Origin: Nitrospira sp. | GTDB taxonomy: Bacteria; Nitrospirota; Nitrospiria; Nitrospirales; Nitrospiraceae | NCBI GenBank assembly: GCA_024998705.1 | Contig: JACOEF010000261.1 | Location: 1-7,927 of the forward strand | Direction: 5' to 3' | DNA length: 7,927 nt | Shown here: piece after piece, positions 1 to 7,440 of the stretch | Numbering within the stretch: the first letter of the stretch is position 1 | Layout: the number at the start of each line of letters is the position of its first letter | The notes under the pieces: generated by a model | What the model was told of the DNA's origin: nothing | The model's database searches: none | Seen by the model: only the letters and a program-made list of their open reading frames with translations | Position numbers and translations under genes: made by a program

Positions 1-674
1 GGCGCGGCATGGCTACGACGCAGATGGACTCCGAACTCAACTACGCCTTTTTCCATGTGCATTATTTCATCTTTCCCCTGTGGGCCATCGTCGGAATCGG
101 ATTGGACATCGCATGTCTGAATCCTACCGGGATCGCGGACGAAATCGATTTGGCCTATGCCTCCGAGATTGATCCCTTGTGGGACGATGATCTGATTTCG
201 CTCATTCTCTTCCCAGAGGCTCTGGTCCTGGCCAATCCGGTGTCGTTGGCAGCCTGTGCCGCCGATTCGGTGGCCGCAGCGGTTGGCTTCCCGATTGATC
301 CGCTGTTCTGGTGTGCCGGGAGCTTTGGATTCATGTATCCGCCGACCGGGCATGTCTCGGGAGCGGATGGAGATCTCAAGCCGGCTGCACTGTCGATGAC
401 ACGGCTATTAGCCAAACTGGCCCGTGCGGGGACAGAGTTTTGGACTTCCGCCAATGGCCCGTTACTGTGTGACGACGTCCCGACAGCTCTCATTGTGAAA
501 AGCCAGTACAAGTTTCAATTGCTCTGGCCTATTCCGAACACCGGAATTCCTCCGCCGTGCTGTCAACCTCTGGGACGGACACTCATGATGTGGGGGCTCG
601 GCAAAATCGTGCCGGCCGTTGGCGAGGACTTTGTGTGGCTGCTATGGAAACGACAAAACTGTTGCTTGCTCTAG
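1..674 (+). CDS. traU: TraU, F-type conjugative pilus assembly protein (5' truncated by window edge)
   Basis: TraU is a periplasmic protein needed for F-type pilus assembly and DNA transfer. The frame is open from base 3 and ends at TAG 672-674. About 223 residues are visible, against about 330 for F TraU, so roughly the first third lies outside the window. The ATG at 9 is an internal methionine, not the start. Family signs are many cysteines (including FWCAG, PPCCQ and a C-terminal NCC), the run KSQYKFQLLWPIPNT, then CCQPLGRTLMMWG, and the end GEDFVWLLWKRQNC. This block closely resembles the C-terminus of TraU as I recall the family. The cysteines suggest several disulphides in the periplasm. 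Its 3' end overlaps the start of traF by about 31 bp, which suggests translational coupling in one operon. The identification is strong; only the N-terminus is unseen. Confidence 0.93.
   Translation, partial: RGMATTQMDSELNYAFFHVHYFIFPLWAIVGIGLDIACLNPTGIADEIDLAYASEIDPLWDDDLISLILFPEALVLANPVSLAACAADSVAAAVGFPIDPLFWCAGSFGFMYPPTGHVSGADGDLKPAALSMTRLLAKLARAGTEFWTSANGPLLCDDVPTALIVKSQYKFQLLWPIPNTGIPPPCCQPLGRTLMMWGLGKIVPAVGEDFVWLLWKRQNCCLL
624..628 (+). promoter_or_regulatory. Ribosome binding site for traF, inside the end of traU
   Basis: GAGGA at 624-628 is the only good Shine-Dalgarno match before traF. Its distance favours the GTG at 635 (6 bp) over the ATG at 644 (15 bp), so the mature start may be the GTG. 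It lies within traU coding sequence, consistent with coupled translation. Confidence 0.5.
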
Positions 675-1546
675 CGTGGTGCTCTGTGAGCGTCTGCTCG
701 ATGGGGGTGCCGACCGGTGTTGCGCGGGCCGCCGATTCTCCCGGCTCTAAGACGTTTATCGATCATCCTAGGCAGGGATGGTTCTTTTATCAGGACCCTC
801 CAGCCGAGGCTGAGGAGGACGCGGAAGAGAGTCCTGTATCCGTCACGATTGACGGCTTACCCCCTGAGGCTTGGCTGGAGCCGTCGAAATACCGGACGTG
901 GTTCAAGGGGCTTGCGATCGATGGCGTCAAGCTAAATGCCCTCCCGGTGACGGTGTTGCGGGAACTGGTGTCGGCCAAGAAGGAGCGGGCGTTGGATGAC
1001 CCGTCGGTTGAGAATGTATCGAGCTACATCAAGGTCCAAAAGGAAGCGTATGACCGCTCGCAACGCTTCACCGATGCCTGGCAGATCGCCATGTACACGG
1101 ACCCTAAACTGGACTATGCATCGCAACATCCCACGTCCACCTATGGGCATAGCGTCGAAGCTGAGATCAAGCGGAACACCGAAGAACAGCTTCTGGCAGG
1201 CACAGCCGACCGGGTCGGACTGTTCTTCTTCTTCACCTCTACCTGTCCGTTTTGCCAGGAACAGTCCAAGGTATTGAAGGTCTTCGCCGATACCTACGGA
1301 CTGACGGTGAAACCTGTGTCGCTGGATGGGGTGGGATTGCCGGAGTATCCGCAGCCCGCCATCAACAATGGCATGGCGGAAAACGTGGGCGTGCATATGG
1401 TGCCCATGATTTATCTCGCGATTCCCGAGGAGAACTTCTTAAAGCCACTCGGGGCCGGGCTCATGACGAATGCGGATCTGCGGGAGCGATTGCTGGTCTT
1501 GTTGCGGAACCGAGGATTGTTGGGCGAGCGACGGTCTCAGGGATAG
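644..1546 (+). CDS. traF: TraF, periplasmic thioredoxin-fold conjugation protein with a CPFC motif
   Basis: TraF is a periplasmic F-type secretion protein that works with TraH in pilus assembly. The product has 300 residues from the ATG at 644. Residues 1-30 form a signal peptide (hydrophobic core LLLALAWCSVSVCSMGV, cleavage near ARA-A-D). The family motif GWFFYQDPP lies at about 45-53. A thioredoxin-like domain follows from about residue 190, with FFFFTSTCPFC (cysteines 201 and 204) and the expected loop proline near residue 254 (HMVPMIYLA). The CXXC pair suggests redox or disulphide-isomerase activity; F TraF itself is described as having the fold without the active cysteines, that activity residing in TrbB. 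The start is uncertain: a GTG at 635, in frame and adding three residues, is 6 bp from a GAGGA ribosome binding site, whereas the ATG at 644 is 15 bp away. The open frame reaches back to 557, but residues before the signal peptide are not credible. The stop is TAG, 10 bp before traH. Confidence 0.9.
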   Translation: METTKLLLALAWCSVSVCSMGVPTGVARAADSPGSKTFIDHPRQGWFFYQDPPAEAEEDAEESPVSVTIDGLPPEAWLEPSKYRTWFKGLAIDGVKLNALPVTVLRELVSAKKERALDDPSVENVSSYIKVQKEAYDRSQRFTDAWQIAMYTDPKLDYASQHPTSTYGHSVEAEIKRNTEEQLLAGTADRVGLFFFFTSTCPFCQEQSKVLKVFADTYGLTVKPVSLDGVGLPEYPQPAINNGMAENVGVHMVPMIYLAIPEENFLKPLGAGLMTNADLRERLLVLLRNRGLLGERRSQG

Positions 1547-1550
1547 AGGA
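1545..1550 (+). promoter_or_regulatory. Ribosome binding site that fixes the traH start
   Basis: AGAGGA, 6 bp before the ATG at 1557 and overlapping the TAG stop of traF. It decides between the ATG at 1557 and an upstream in-frame ATG at 1470. Confidence 0.75.
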
Positions 1551-1556
1551 CACACG

Positions 1557-2891
1557 ATGCGAAGCAACCGGATTCTGGTGGGACTGTGTATGTGGGCGGT
1601 ACTGGTCTGGCCTCCCCTGGTGCAGGCGCAATCGATGAATGATGCCCTCACGAACATGTTCAGCTCGTGGGGTGTCGGGATCACGAGTCCTCCCGGGGCT
1701 TACGAGAGCCAAAGACGAGGCTACTTTAGCGGCGGTGGGGTCTCGGTCCGTTTGTGGCAAGACCCGATGCGGCTGTGGTCGATTGCCCCTCCGCGATTGA
1801 GTGTGGGCTGCCAAGGCATCGATGTGTATCTGGGCTCCTTTTCCTACGGCAAGCTGGATCGGTACGTCCAGTTGCTGCAGCAAATCGGGACCGGGGCTGT
1901 CTTGGGGTACGCCTTTCAGCTGGCGATGAAAGCCATTTGTGAAGACTGCGCGGACGTGCTCAATAAGATCGAAGCCGCTGCCAGAGCACTCAACGCCGCG
2001 GGTCGGATCCAACCCTGTCAGACGGGGATTGAATTGGGTAAGGCGCTGGCCGGGAACGAAGCCTCGAAACAGAAGCTTGCGAGTCGGTTCGGCGATGCCT
2101 GGCAGAAGATGAAGGAGGCGGGGGGCGCCATCGGAGACGTGTTTGAAGATCGGGATGCGGTCAAGAACCAGTCGAATGCGGATGCGGCCTCAGCTCTGAA
2201 GGGCACGGAATACGATGTGACGGGCAATCTGGTGTGGGATGTTCTGACGCAGGCCGGCCTGGATCAGAATCTCATTGTCATGGTGATGTCGGTCACAGGT
2301 ACCGTCATTGTCGGGAACGACGGCGATGTTCAAACCCGCGATCCGACGATGACGTTCGAACAGCTGGTCGACAGCCATTTGGGCGACGTGATCAAAATAT
2401 TTAATTGCGGGGGCGATTCCGAATGTTTGAACCCCACGATTACGGATGCGACCGATATCGAAGGATTCGAAAGTCGTGTGTATGCGTCGATGAGCAACCT
2501 CATCGAAGACCTCTACTCGGGCTCTGCAATCAGTGCGGCGGATCAACAAATCATCAACATGACCCCGGTCCCGATTCTGACCATGCTCGCTGATTATGGG
2601 CGGCCACGGGATGTCGGCAATCAGATTGCGCGCTTGTCATCAGAAGTGGTGGCTGCAGACATGGGATATCAATGGGTGAAATGGGCGGCCACCGAAACAT
2701 CCCGGAACGTCAGCTATATCCAAAAGGTCAAACCAGAATGGCCGGGCAATCTGCAAGATTTTCAGGGGCGGCTGCATCAAGTTCTGAGGGGGGCCAGTGA
2801 CAGTCTCGCAAAGCGGCAACGCATGGTGAATACCATCAACCAGCTCATGCAGTTGACAAAGACGCAGGGCGAAATGCGATCGCTGCGGTAG
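1557..2891 (+). CDS. traH: TraH, conjugative pilus assembly protein
   Basis: TraH is an exported F-type protein, associated with the outer membrane and TraF, needed for pilus assembly. The product is 444 residues, close to F TraH (about 458). Residues 1-24 form a signal peptide (basic start MRSNR, hydrophobic core, cleavage after VQA). The family signatures are SGGGVSVR (58-65), then IAPPRLSVGC and GCQGIDVYLGSFSY (84-97), which match the strongly conserved TraH block. Further cysteines follow (CEDC, QPCQ, the NCGGDSEC region), as usual for the family. The C-terminus (about 400-444) is charged and helical, possibly a short coiled coil. The ATG at 1557 was chosen because AGAGGA (1545-1550) lies 6 bp upstream and it gives a clean signal peptide; the frame is open upstream to 1470 but that would bury the signal peptide. 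It starts 10 bp after traF and ends with TAG. Confidence 0.94.
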   Translation: MRSNRILVGLCMWAVLVWPPLVQAQSMNDALTNMFSSWGVGITSPPGAYESQRRGYFSGGGVSVRLWQDPMRLWSIAPPRLSVGCQGIDVYLGSFSYGKLDRYVQLLQQIGTGAVLGYAFQLAMKAICEDCADVLNKIEAAARALNAAGRIQPCQTGIELGKALAGNEASKQKLASRFGDAWQKMKEAGGAIGDVFEDRDAVKNQSNADAASALKGTEYDVTGNLVWDVLTQAGLDQNLIVMVMSVTGTVIVGNDGDVQTRDPTMTFEQLVDSHLGDVIKIFNCGGDSECLNPTITDATDIEGFESRVYASMSNLIEDLYSGSAISAADQQIINMTPVPILTMLADYGRPRDVGNQIARLSSEVVAADMGYQWVKWAATETSRNVSYIQKVKPEWPGNLQDFQGRLHQVLRGASDSLAKRQRMVNTINQLMQLTKTQGEMRSLR

Positions 2892-2923
2892 TCGTCGGAG
2901 GAAGCCCGATTGCGATGTGAGGG

Positions 2924-2930
2924 GAGAGGA
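2924..2930 (+). promoter_or_regulatory. Ribosome binding site of traG
   Basis: GAGAGGA with a 9-bp spacer to the ATG at 2940, in the 48-bp gap after traH. No promoter-like sequence is evident in this gap, so traG is probably transcribed with traH. Confidence 0.7.
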
Positions 2931-2939
2931 TAGCGGACC

Positions 2940-5900
2940 ATGTGGACGATATATACCTTCGGCAATGGCGATGTGTTGACCCAGATTCTGCTGGGCATCC
3001 GGATCATGATGACCACCGGACGATTCGAAAGTCTCATGGAGCTCGCGCTCCTGGTCTTTGCGATGTTCGGACTCGTTTATTTTGTGTTCAATCGGCGGTT
3101 CTTGGTCCCGCTGGTCGTTGGGGCCTTTTTCATTCTCTTTGTCAGCGTTCGAATCACGGTGGATGTGTCCGTAGAAGACCAAGTCAACCCCGATGTTCCC
3201 GATCAAATCGTCAACAATGTCCCGCTGGCGATCGCGTTGCCGGCATACATCTCGGGGCAAGTGGGGTATTACACCACCCAGCTCGTCGAAGCGTCCTTTC
3301 CGATGCCCGTCCAATATACCCAGGGACAAATATCGTTCAATCGCCCGTTATTCGATCTGCAGATGGTTCTGAATGCGAGACTGCAAGACTCGGATCTGGC
3401 TCGCAATACGGATACCTATTTTATGATGTGCGTGTTTCGGGAGGTGGGGCTGCTACAGAAGAACCTCGGCACGCTGAGAAATTCTCCGAATCTGCTCAAT
3501 GAAGTCGGAGCCATGAACAATGCACTCACGGCGCTCGGGTATACGGGTGGTACATTGGAGGCGGCGCCGCGGGTCTGTCCGGATTTCTATAGTTCGCTTA
3601 TTCTCCCAGGATACACCAGCGGCCAGCCTGACTACGAAGGGGCGATGCGGCATTTGCGGACGCAGTTGCAGCTCGATCCGGCCACCGGCGATGAGGAAGG
3701 GCTCACCGAGGACATCCGAGCGAATCTCTTGTTGTCCGTCGGGCAATCGGCCCGAGACATGATCAACAATGTGCTGCTCATTCATGCGTGGAAAAACGCC
3801 GAATCCGCCGATGCCAAACGTCGCGCTGCGACCGCGGACACCGTGCTGTTGCAGCAGCAGGCGATCCAGAAGGACTTGAAATTCCAAACCTATTCGAAAT
3901 CCTATGTCGCGCAGAAGGTCGTGCCGTTATTACGGACCATTGTGGAAGGGGTGGTGTACATCATGACCCCGTTCCTTCTGGTGCTCGCCATTTCGCCCGG
4001 CATGTCCCGGCTGATGGGCACCTACTGGCGGCTGTTCATGTGGCTGCAGACCTGGTCGCCTCTGTATGCAGTACTGAATTTCGTCATGTTCTGGGAAGCG
4101 CGGAGCCGGCTGGGCGCGATCTTGAGTTCAAACGGAGTGGGGCAGTCCGTCAACTATGCGACGTTGGACCGAATCAACGAACATGTCGCCATGCTGAACT
4201 CCACGGCCGCCGATTATGTGTGGCTCGTGCCGGCGATCGGGTTTGGACTGATGTGGGGCGGCAGCCAGGTGTTGGGATCGATCCTGGCGGGATCGCGAAC
4301 GGCGGAAACTGTTGCTGGGCAAGTGGGCGGGCAGTTCTCTCGTGGGCTCGGTGCCAATTTGGAGGAAGGGCCGTCCTATCGACACGAACAACGCGGCGCT
4401 CAGTTCGGGGAGATGATCGGTCATGACGTCGAGCCGCAGATGACCGTGCCGGCCGGCCAGGGCGGGTTCCGTGTGGATAGTCAGTCTGGGACGAGTGAGA
4501 TCCACGACTCCCAGGGCGGCATTACCAGTATCGGCGCAAATGGCATTCAAAACTACAAAGGCCCAGAAGGGCAGTATGCCATGGATTCGAAGGGGCACCT
4601 CCTGAGTGGGGTATCCCGTCACAAGATGACCGATCCTCAGTCCGGGAAGCCGGTCGATGCACAAACCTCGGTGTTCGGGTCGATGGTGGAGCATCGTTTC
4701 GATATGATGGGTGAGGACGGCGCCAGAAAGAGCGTGCTGGTACAGGAGAATCAGGACACCGGAGACCTCGTGGCGCGTACGGAACAATCAGTTCGGAAAG
4801 GCTTGTCCGAGACGCGTACGATTGCCGAAGATGGAAGTCAGAGTTTTTCACGGTCTGGAAACGTCCCGTTGTTTCTGGAAGTCGCGGGCGAGACACGTCC
4901 CGATGCCGGATTTGTCCAGATGATGGGGGAGCGTGGGCCAGGAGAACGGGCAGACACCATCACGCAGTCGATATTTCAGAGCACGATGGGCTCGAAGCAA
5001 TCGTATACCGGTCGGTTGGTGGAACGGGATGGACAGTTTCATTTTCTGGCGACCGAGGGCGGGGCAGTCCGAGGGTTTGACAACAGGGATACGGAAGCCG
5101 GGGTCCACAGGGAATCGTTCGTTTCCCCTGACGGCTCCAATTATTTCGTCGAGACCGGGCAAGCGCAACAGATGGTCTTGGGGAAGGATGGCGTGACTCG
5201 GCCGATGGAGGGATATGTCAGGGCCTTTGGGTCAGTCGATCGCTCGGACCCGGCCCATCCGCGAGACATCTACTCCAGTTACAGTCTGACCAGTGATGAG
5301 GGTGGGCACGCGCACACGGTGACGGGGACATTGGGCACCGATGCATCAGGGCGGCAGTTCCTGGTGGAAGCCACGGAACACTTCGAGTCAGGCACGAGCG
5401 GCGTCGCTCACGACACCCAGACGGTCGGCTCGTATACCCTGAGCGGCACGTTCACGGCATTGAGCCATGGGGAAGCTAATCAACCGGGAGTGCCGACAGC
5501 CTTCTACGGCTCGGCGATCGACAATAGCAAGCCAGGGTCACCGGCGTTTCAAGCTAATGCTCTGCTATATGACGGCCAGGTAAGCTTCTTTGATGGGCGG
5601 GAGGGAGGTACCAAGAGTATTTCCGGGGAACGTAATTTGGTGGATGGCACGCATTTGTCAGGTCAGTTCACCCAATTGAATACGATGGGACAAGACGGCC
5701 ATCAAATCGAGATGTTTCATGGGTATGCTCAGCAACCCGGAGCACCGGCCCGTGATGTAACAGGCCTTATTGATAATGGCGACCTTGTTGCGTTTAAAGG
5801 AACCTCTGGGTCTCAAACCAGAGACATTGTCGAAAAAGGATCTGGTGTGTCGGGTCTGCAGTATGGGGTTGAAGAAACCATGATGGCTCCGGGGGGTACA

Positions 5901-6659
5901 CACTCCGTAAGCACCTTTGACGGTGTTTCTGTGGACGCGCAAGGGCGTGCGTTCAAAAGCTCGTCGGTGGAGTTGGATGGGGTGCGTGTGTATAGCGAGC
6001 AGATGAGAGGATCGCGCCAGATGACTGTCGAGTTCGAACAGTCCCTGCGCGGGTACAACAGCGAGGTACAGTCGATCGATAAGGAGTCAGGTTGGCGCAG
6101 GATCAATGACGGGCATCGTGATATGGATGTATACGCGAATCTCTACTACGGTCCGACCGGCAGTGAGACGGGCGAGCGCAAGTTACTGGGCGGAACGATT
6201 ACCAACGTGACCGACAATACCTATTCCACCTTTATGAAGGACGGGGAAGGCAATGAGGTGTGGGGGATTGCCAGGTCGCTGGAAGATCCCAACAGCGGAG
6301 CTATGAGCGGTTCTATCGATCAGACGGTAAAAGTCGTGGCTGCGAAAAACGGAGCGGTAGACACGCAGGTCCTTGGTCCGATTAAGAATGATGGAGGTCA
6401 ACGCGAGGTCTTGTATCACTCGGTGTTAGGCGGATTGGACTCGCAGTACTTTAACAATGAGCGCAAATCAGGCGTCTTCACCGTACCTGATCCAATGCAT
6501 CCCGGACAGACGAAAGAGTTGCAAGGGACGTTCTACTATAGTCCTCAATCTGGCCAGTTGATTGCGTCCGAAGTCACGGATGTGCAAACAGGAAAGGTTG
6601 GGCAATATCGCACCGATGCGCAAGGGCAAGAACACTTCCAGGTGGTGGAGTATACATAG
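2940..6659 (+). CDS. traG: TraG, mating-pair stabilisation/pilus assembly protein with a giant repetitive C-terminal extension (probably truncated by a TAG)
   Basis: The N-terminal part of TraG is an inner-membrane component required for F-type pilus assembly; in F and SXT/R391 the C-terminal part acts in mating-pair stabilisation and in entry exclusion. This product has 1239 residues; F TraG has about 938. Residues 1-460 match the TraG N-terminal domain, with hydrophobic segments at about 35-50, 54-72, 328-352, 359-388 and 426-452 around a large hydrophilic loop. From about residue 460 on, the protein is hydrophilic and rich in Gly, Ser, Asp and Thr, with recurring short beta-like units such as LSGTFTAL (from 834) and LSGQFTQLN (from 906), each followed by an FYG or FHG strand and a DG or NG turn. 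The frame ends at TAG 6657-6659 but continues in protein-like sequence beyond it to 7406, so this is probably a shortened form of a protein of about 1488 codons. The start is fixed by GAGAGGA at 2924-2930. Confidence 0.88.
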   Translation: MWTIYTFGNGDVLTQILLGIRIMMTTGRFESLMELALLVFAMFGLVYFVFNRRFLVPLVVGAFFILFVSVRITVDVSVEDQVNPDVPDQIVNNVPLAIALPAYISGQVGYYTTQLVEASFPMPVQYTQGQISFNRPLFDLQMVLNARLQDSDLARNTDTYFMMCVFREVGLLQKNLGTLRNSPNLLNEVGAMNNALTALGYTGGTLEAAPRVCPDFYSSLILPGYTSGQPDYEGAMRHLRTQLQLDPATGDEEGLTEDIRANLLLSVGQSARDMINNVLLIHAWKNAESADAKRRAATADTVLLQQQAIQKDLKFQTYSKSYVAQKVVPLLRTIVEGVVYIMTPFLLVLAISPGMSRLMGTYWRLFMWLQTWSPLYAVLNFVMFWEARSRLGAILSSNGVGQSVNYATLDRINEHVAMLNSTAADYVWLVPAIGFGLMWGGSQVLGSILAGSRTAETVAGQVGGQFSRGLGANLEEGPSYRHEQRGAQFGEMIGHDVEPQMTVPAGQGGFRVDSQSGTSEIHDSQGGITSIGANGIQNYKGPEGQYAMDSKGHLLSGVSRHKMTDPQSGKPVDAQTSVFGSMVEHRFDMMGEDGARKSVLVQENQDTGDLVARTEQSVRKGLSETRTIAEDGSQSFSRSGNVPLFLEVAGETRPDAGFVQMMGERGPGERADTITQSIFQSTMGSKQSYTGRLVERDGQFHFLATEGGAVRGFDNRDTEAGVHRESFVSPDGSNYFVETGQAQQMVLGKDGVTRPMEGYVRAFGSVDRSDPAHPRDIYSSYSLTSDEGGHAHTVTGTLGTDASGRQFLVEATEHFESGTSGVAHDTQTVGSYTLSGTFTALSHGEANQPGVPTAFYGSAIDNSKPGSPAFQANALLYDGQVSFFDGREGGTKSISGERNLVDGTHLSGQFTQLNTMGQDGHQIEMFHGYAQQPGAPARDVTGLIDNGDLVAFKGTSGSQTRDIVEKGSGVSGLQYGVEETMMAPGGTHSVSTFDGVSVDAQGRAFKSSSVELDGVRVYSEQMRGSRQMTVEFEQSLRGYNSEVQSIDKESGWRRINDGHRDMDVYANLYYGPTGSETGERKLLGGTITNVTDNTYSTFMKDGEGNEVWGIARSLEDPNSGAMSGSIDQTVKVVAAKNGAVDTQVLGPIKNDGGQREVLYHSVLGGLDSQYFNNERKSGVFTVPDPMHPGQTKELQGTFYYSPQSGQLIASEVTDVQTGKVGQYRTDAQGQEHFQVVEYT

Positions 6660-6860
6660 TCGCCTGACGGCGCGAGCGTGATTGCAAATACCAGGGAGCT
6701 ATCGAAGCATGAATATGCAGCGCATGGATTTGCGGTCAACGACACCCTCGACGGCAGCGGGAATGTGCTGAGTTCGTCCGGTAACAAGGGAGCCGATTTT
6801 CATGACTTCAATCGCGTGTAGTTTCATCATGATAGTGGGGCGAATCTGACGATTACCCAA
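6657..6860 (+). pseudogene. Former coding segment of traG between and after two in-frame TAG codons
   Basis: In the reading frame of traG, the 53 codons after TAG 6657-6659 translate as plausible protein (SPDGASVIANTRELS, then HEYAAHGFAVNDTLDGSGN, then GADFHDFNRV) up to a second TAG at 6819-6821. The frame then continues FHHDSGANLTITQ directly into the ATG at 6861. SPDG followed by a beta-like strand also occurs inside TraG (SFVSPDGSNYFVETG), so the segment resembles the preceding repeats. No other frame here has a credible gene: an ATG at 6709 opens only about 20 codons. I read it as decayed or readthrough traG sequence. A sequencing or assembly error is possible, but two separate errors would be needed. 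Confidence 0.6.
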
Positions 6861-7406
6861 ATGGCGTTCGCGGCCAAAGGCACCGATATTACCAACCCCA
6901 CGCAAACGGACGAGGCGATTGCCTATGGCCTCGAATTTGGTCGGATTGGAATGGATGGGGCTTCGCGATATTTGATCCTCAAGGGACGAATGGGGAGGTT
7001 TGGTGGCGGAGCGGGTGGGGGGACACCGTTTCAGCCAGGCGGTGGACCCCTGCCGAATGGACCCGGTGGCGGTGGGAGCCCAAGTGGTCTCTTGGACTCG
7101 CATCAACATATGGGCGCCTGGTGGAAAGAGTATTCCGGTGTGATGGATAATGCTATCTCCTTTGCGCGTAGTTCTGTGGAGCATTTGGAAAAGACCGGCC
7201 GCGCACAAACCATGTCTCCCGAAGAACTACAGAACTTTGCTGCCAATGCCGCGTATAATGCGGTACGTACATCGGCCATCGGCATGATGGGTGACGAGGT
7301 GTTGAGTGCGTTTGGGACGATGCCTAAGTGGCAAGCAGGCCAAGAGTCTTTATTAAAGGTTGAACGAACACAACCATCGGCCCCAAGCACCAGTAAAGAG
7401 AAGTAG
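6861..7406 (+). CDS. Separated C-terminal portion of TraG (Gly/Pro linker plus helical tail)
   Basis: This 181-codon open frame is in the same phase as traG and has no ribosome binding site before its ATG, so it is unlikely to be an independent gene. The first 45 residues continue the beta-like style of the TraG extension. Residues 48-76 form a Gly- and Pro-rich linker (FGGGAGGGTPFQPGGG and onward). Residues 80-165 look alpha-helical and amphipathic (GAWWKEYSGVMDNAISFAR, then TMSPEELQNFAANAAYNAV), and the end is charged and disordered (PSAPSTSKEK). No signal peptide or membrane segment is visible. The simplest reading is the natural C-terminal domain of a longer TraG, cut off by the TAGs at 6657 and 6819. 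If it is expressed separately, translation would have to start without a recognisable Shine-Dalgarno site. It ends with TAG, 34 bp before the next gene. Confidence 0.55.
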   Translation: MAFAAKGTDITNPTQTDEAIAYGLEFGRIGMDGASRYLILKGRMGRFGGGAGGGTPFQPGGGPLPNGPGGGGSPSGLLDSHQHMGAWWKEYSGVMDNAISFARSSVEHLEKTGRAQTMSPEELQNFAANAAYNAVRTSAIGMMGDEVLSAFGTMPKWQAGQESLLKVERTQPSAPSTSKEK

Positions 7407-7430
7407 ACAGCGAATGGTTTTGTCCAGAGT

Positions 7431-7435
7431 GGAGG
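7431..7435 (+). promoter_or_regulatory. Ribosome binding site fixing the start of the small secreted protein gene
   Basis: GGAGG, 5 bp before the ATG at 7441. It selects this start over an upstream in-frame ATG at 7360, which would overlap the previous frame and bury the signal peptide. Confidence 0.75.
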
Positions 7436-7440
7436 TTCAC

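Noticed and set aside
932..1396. 154-codon minus-strand open frame opposite traF
   Set aside because: It lies wholly antisense to the well-supported traF, has an Arg/His-rich shadow composition, and shows no recognisable domain.
2640..3329. 229-codon minus-strand open frame across the traH/traG junction
   Set aside because: It is antisense to the traH 3' end and the conserved traG start, with low-complexity His/Arg/Asp-rich translation typical of a shadow frame.
3788..4426. 212-codon plus-strand open frame in another phase inside traG
   Set aside because: The in-phase TraG reading has membrane segments and family features here; the other phase is Arg/Cys/Gly-rich and shows nothing recognisable.
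4128..4787. 219-codon minus-strand open frame within traG
   Set aside because: Shadow of the TraG coding sequence, with no signal peptide or family motif, while the plus strand encodes the TraG membrane domain and following region.
6709..6771. ATG after an AGGGAG-like site, possible small gene
   Set aside because: It opens only about 20 codons, the spacing from the putative ribosome binding site is long, and the traG phase gives a better protein.
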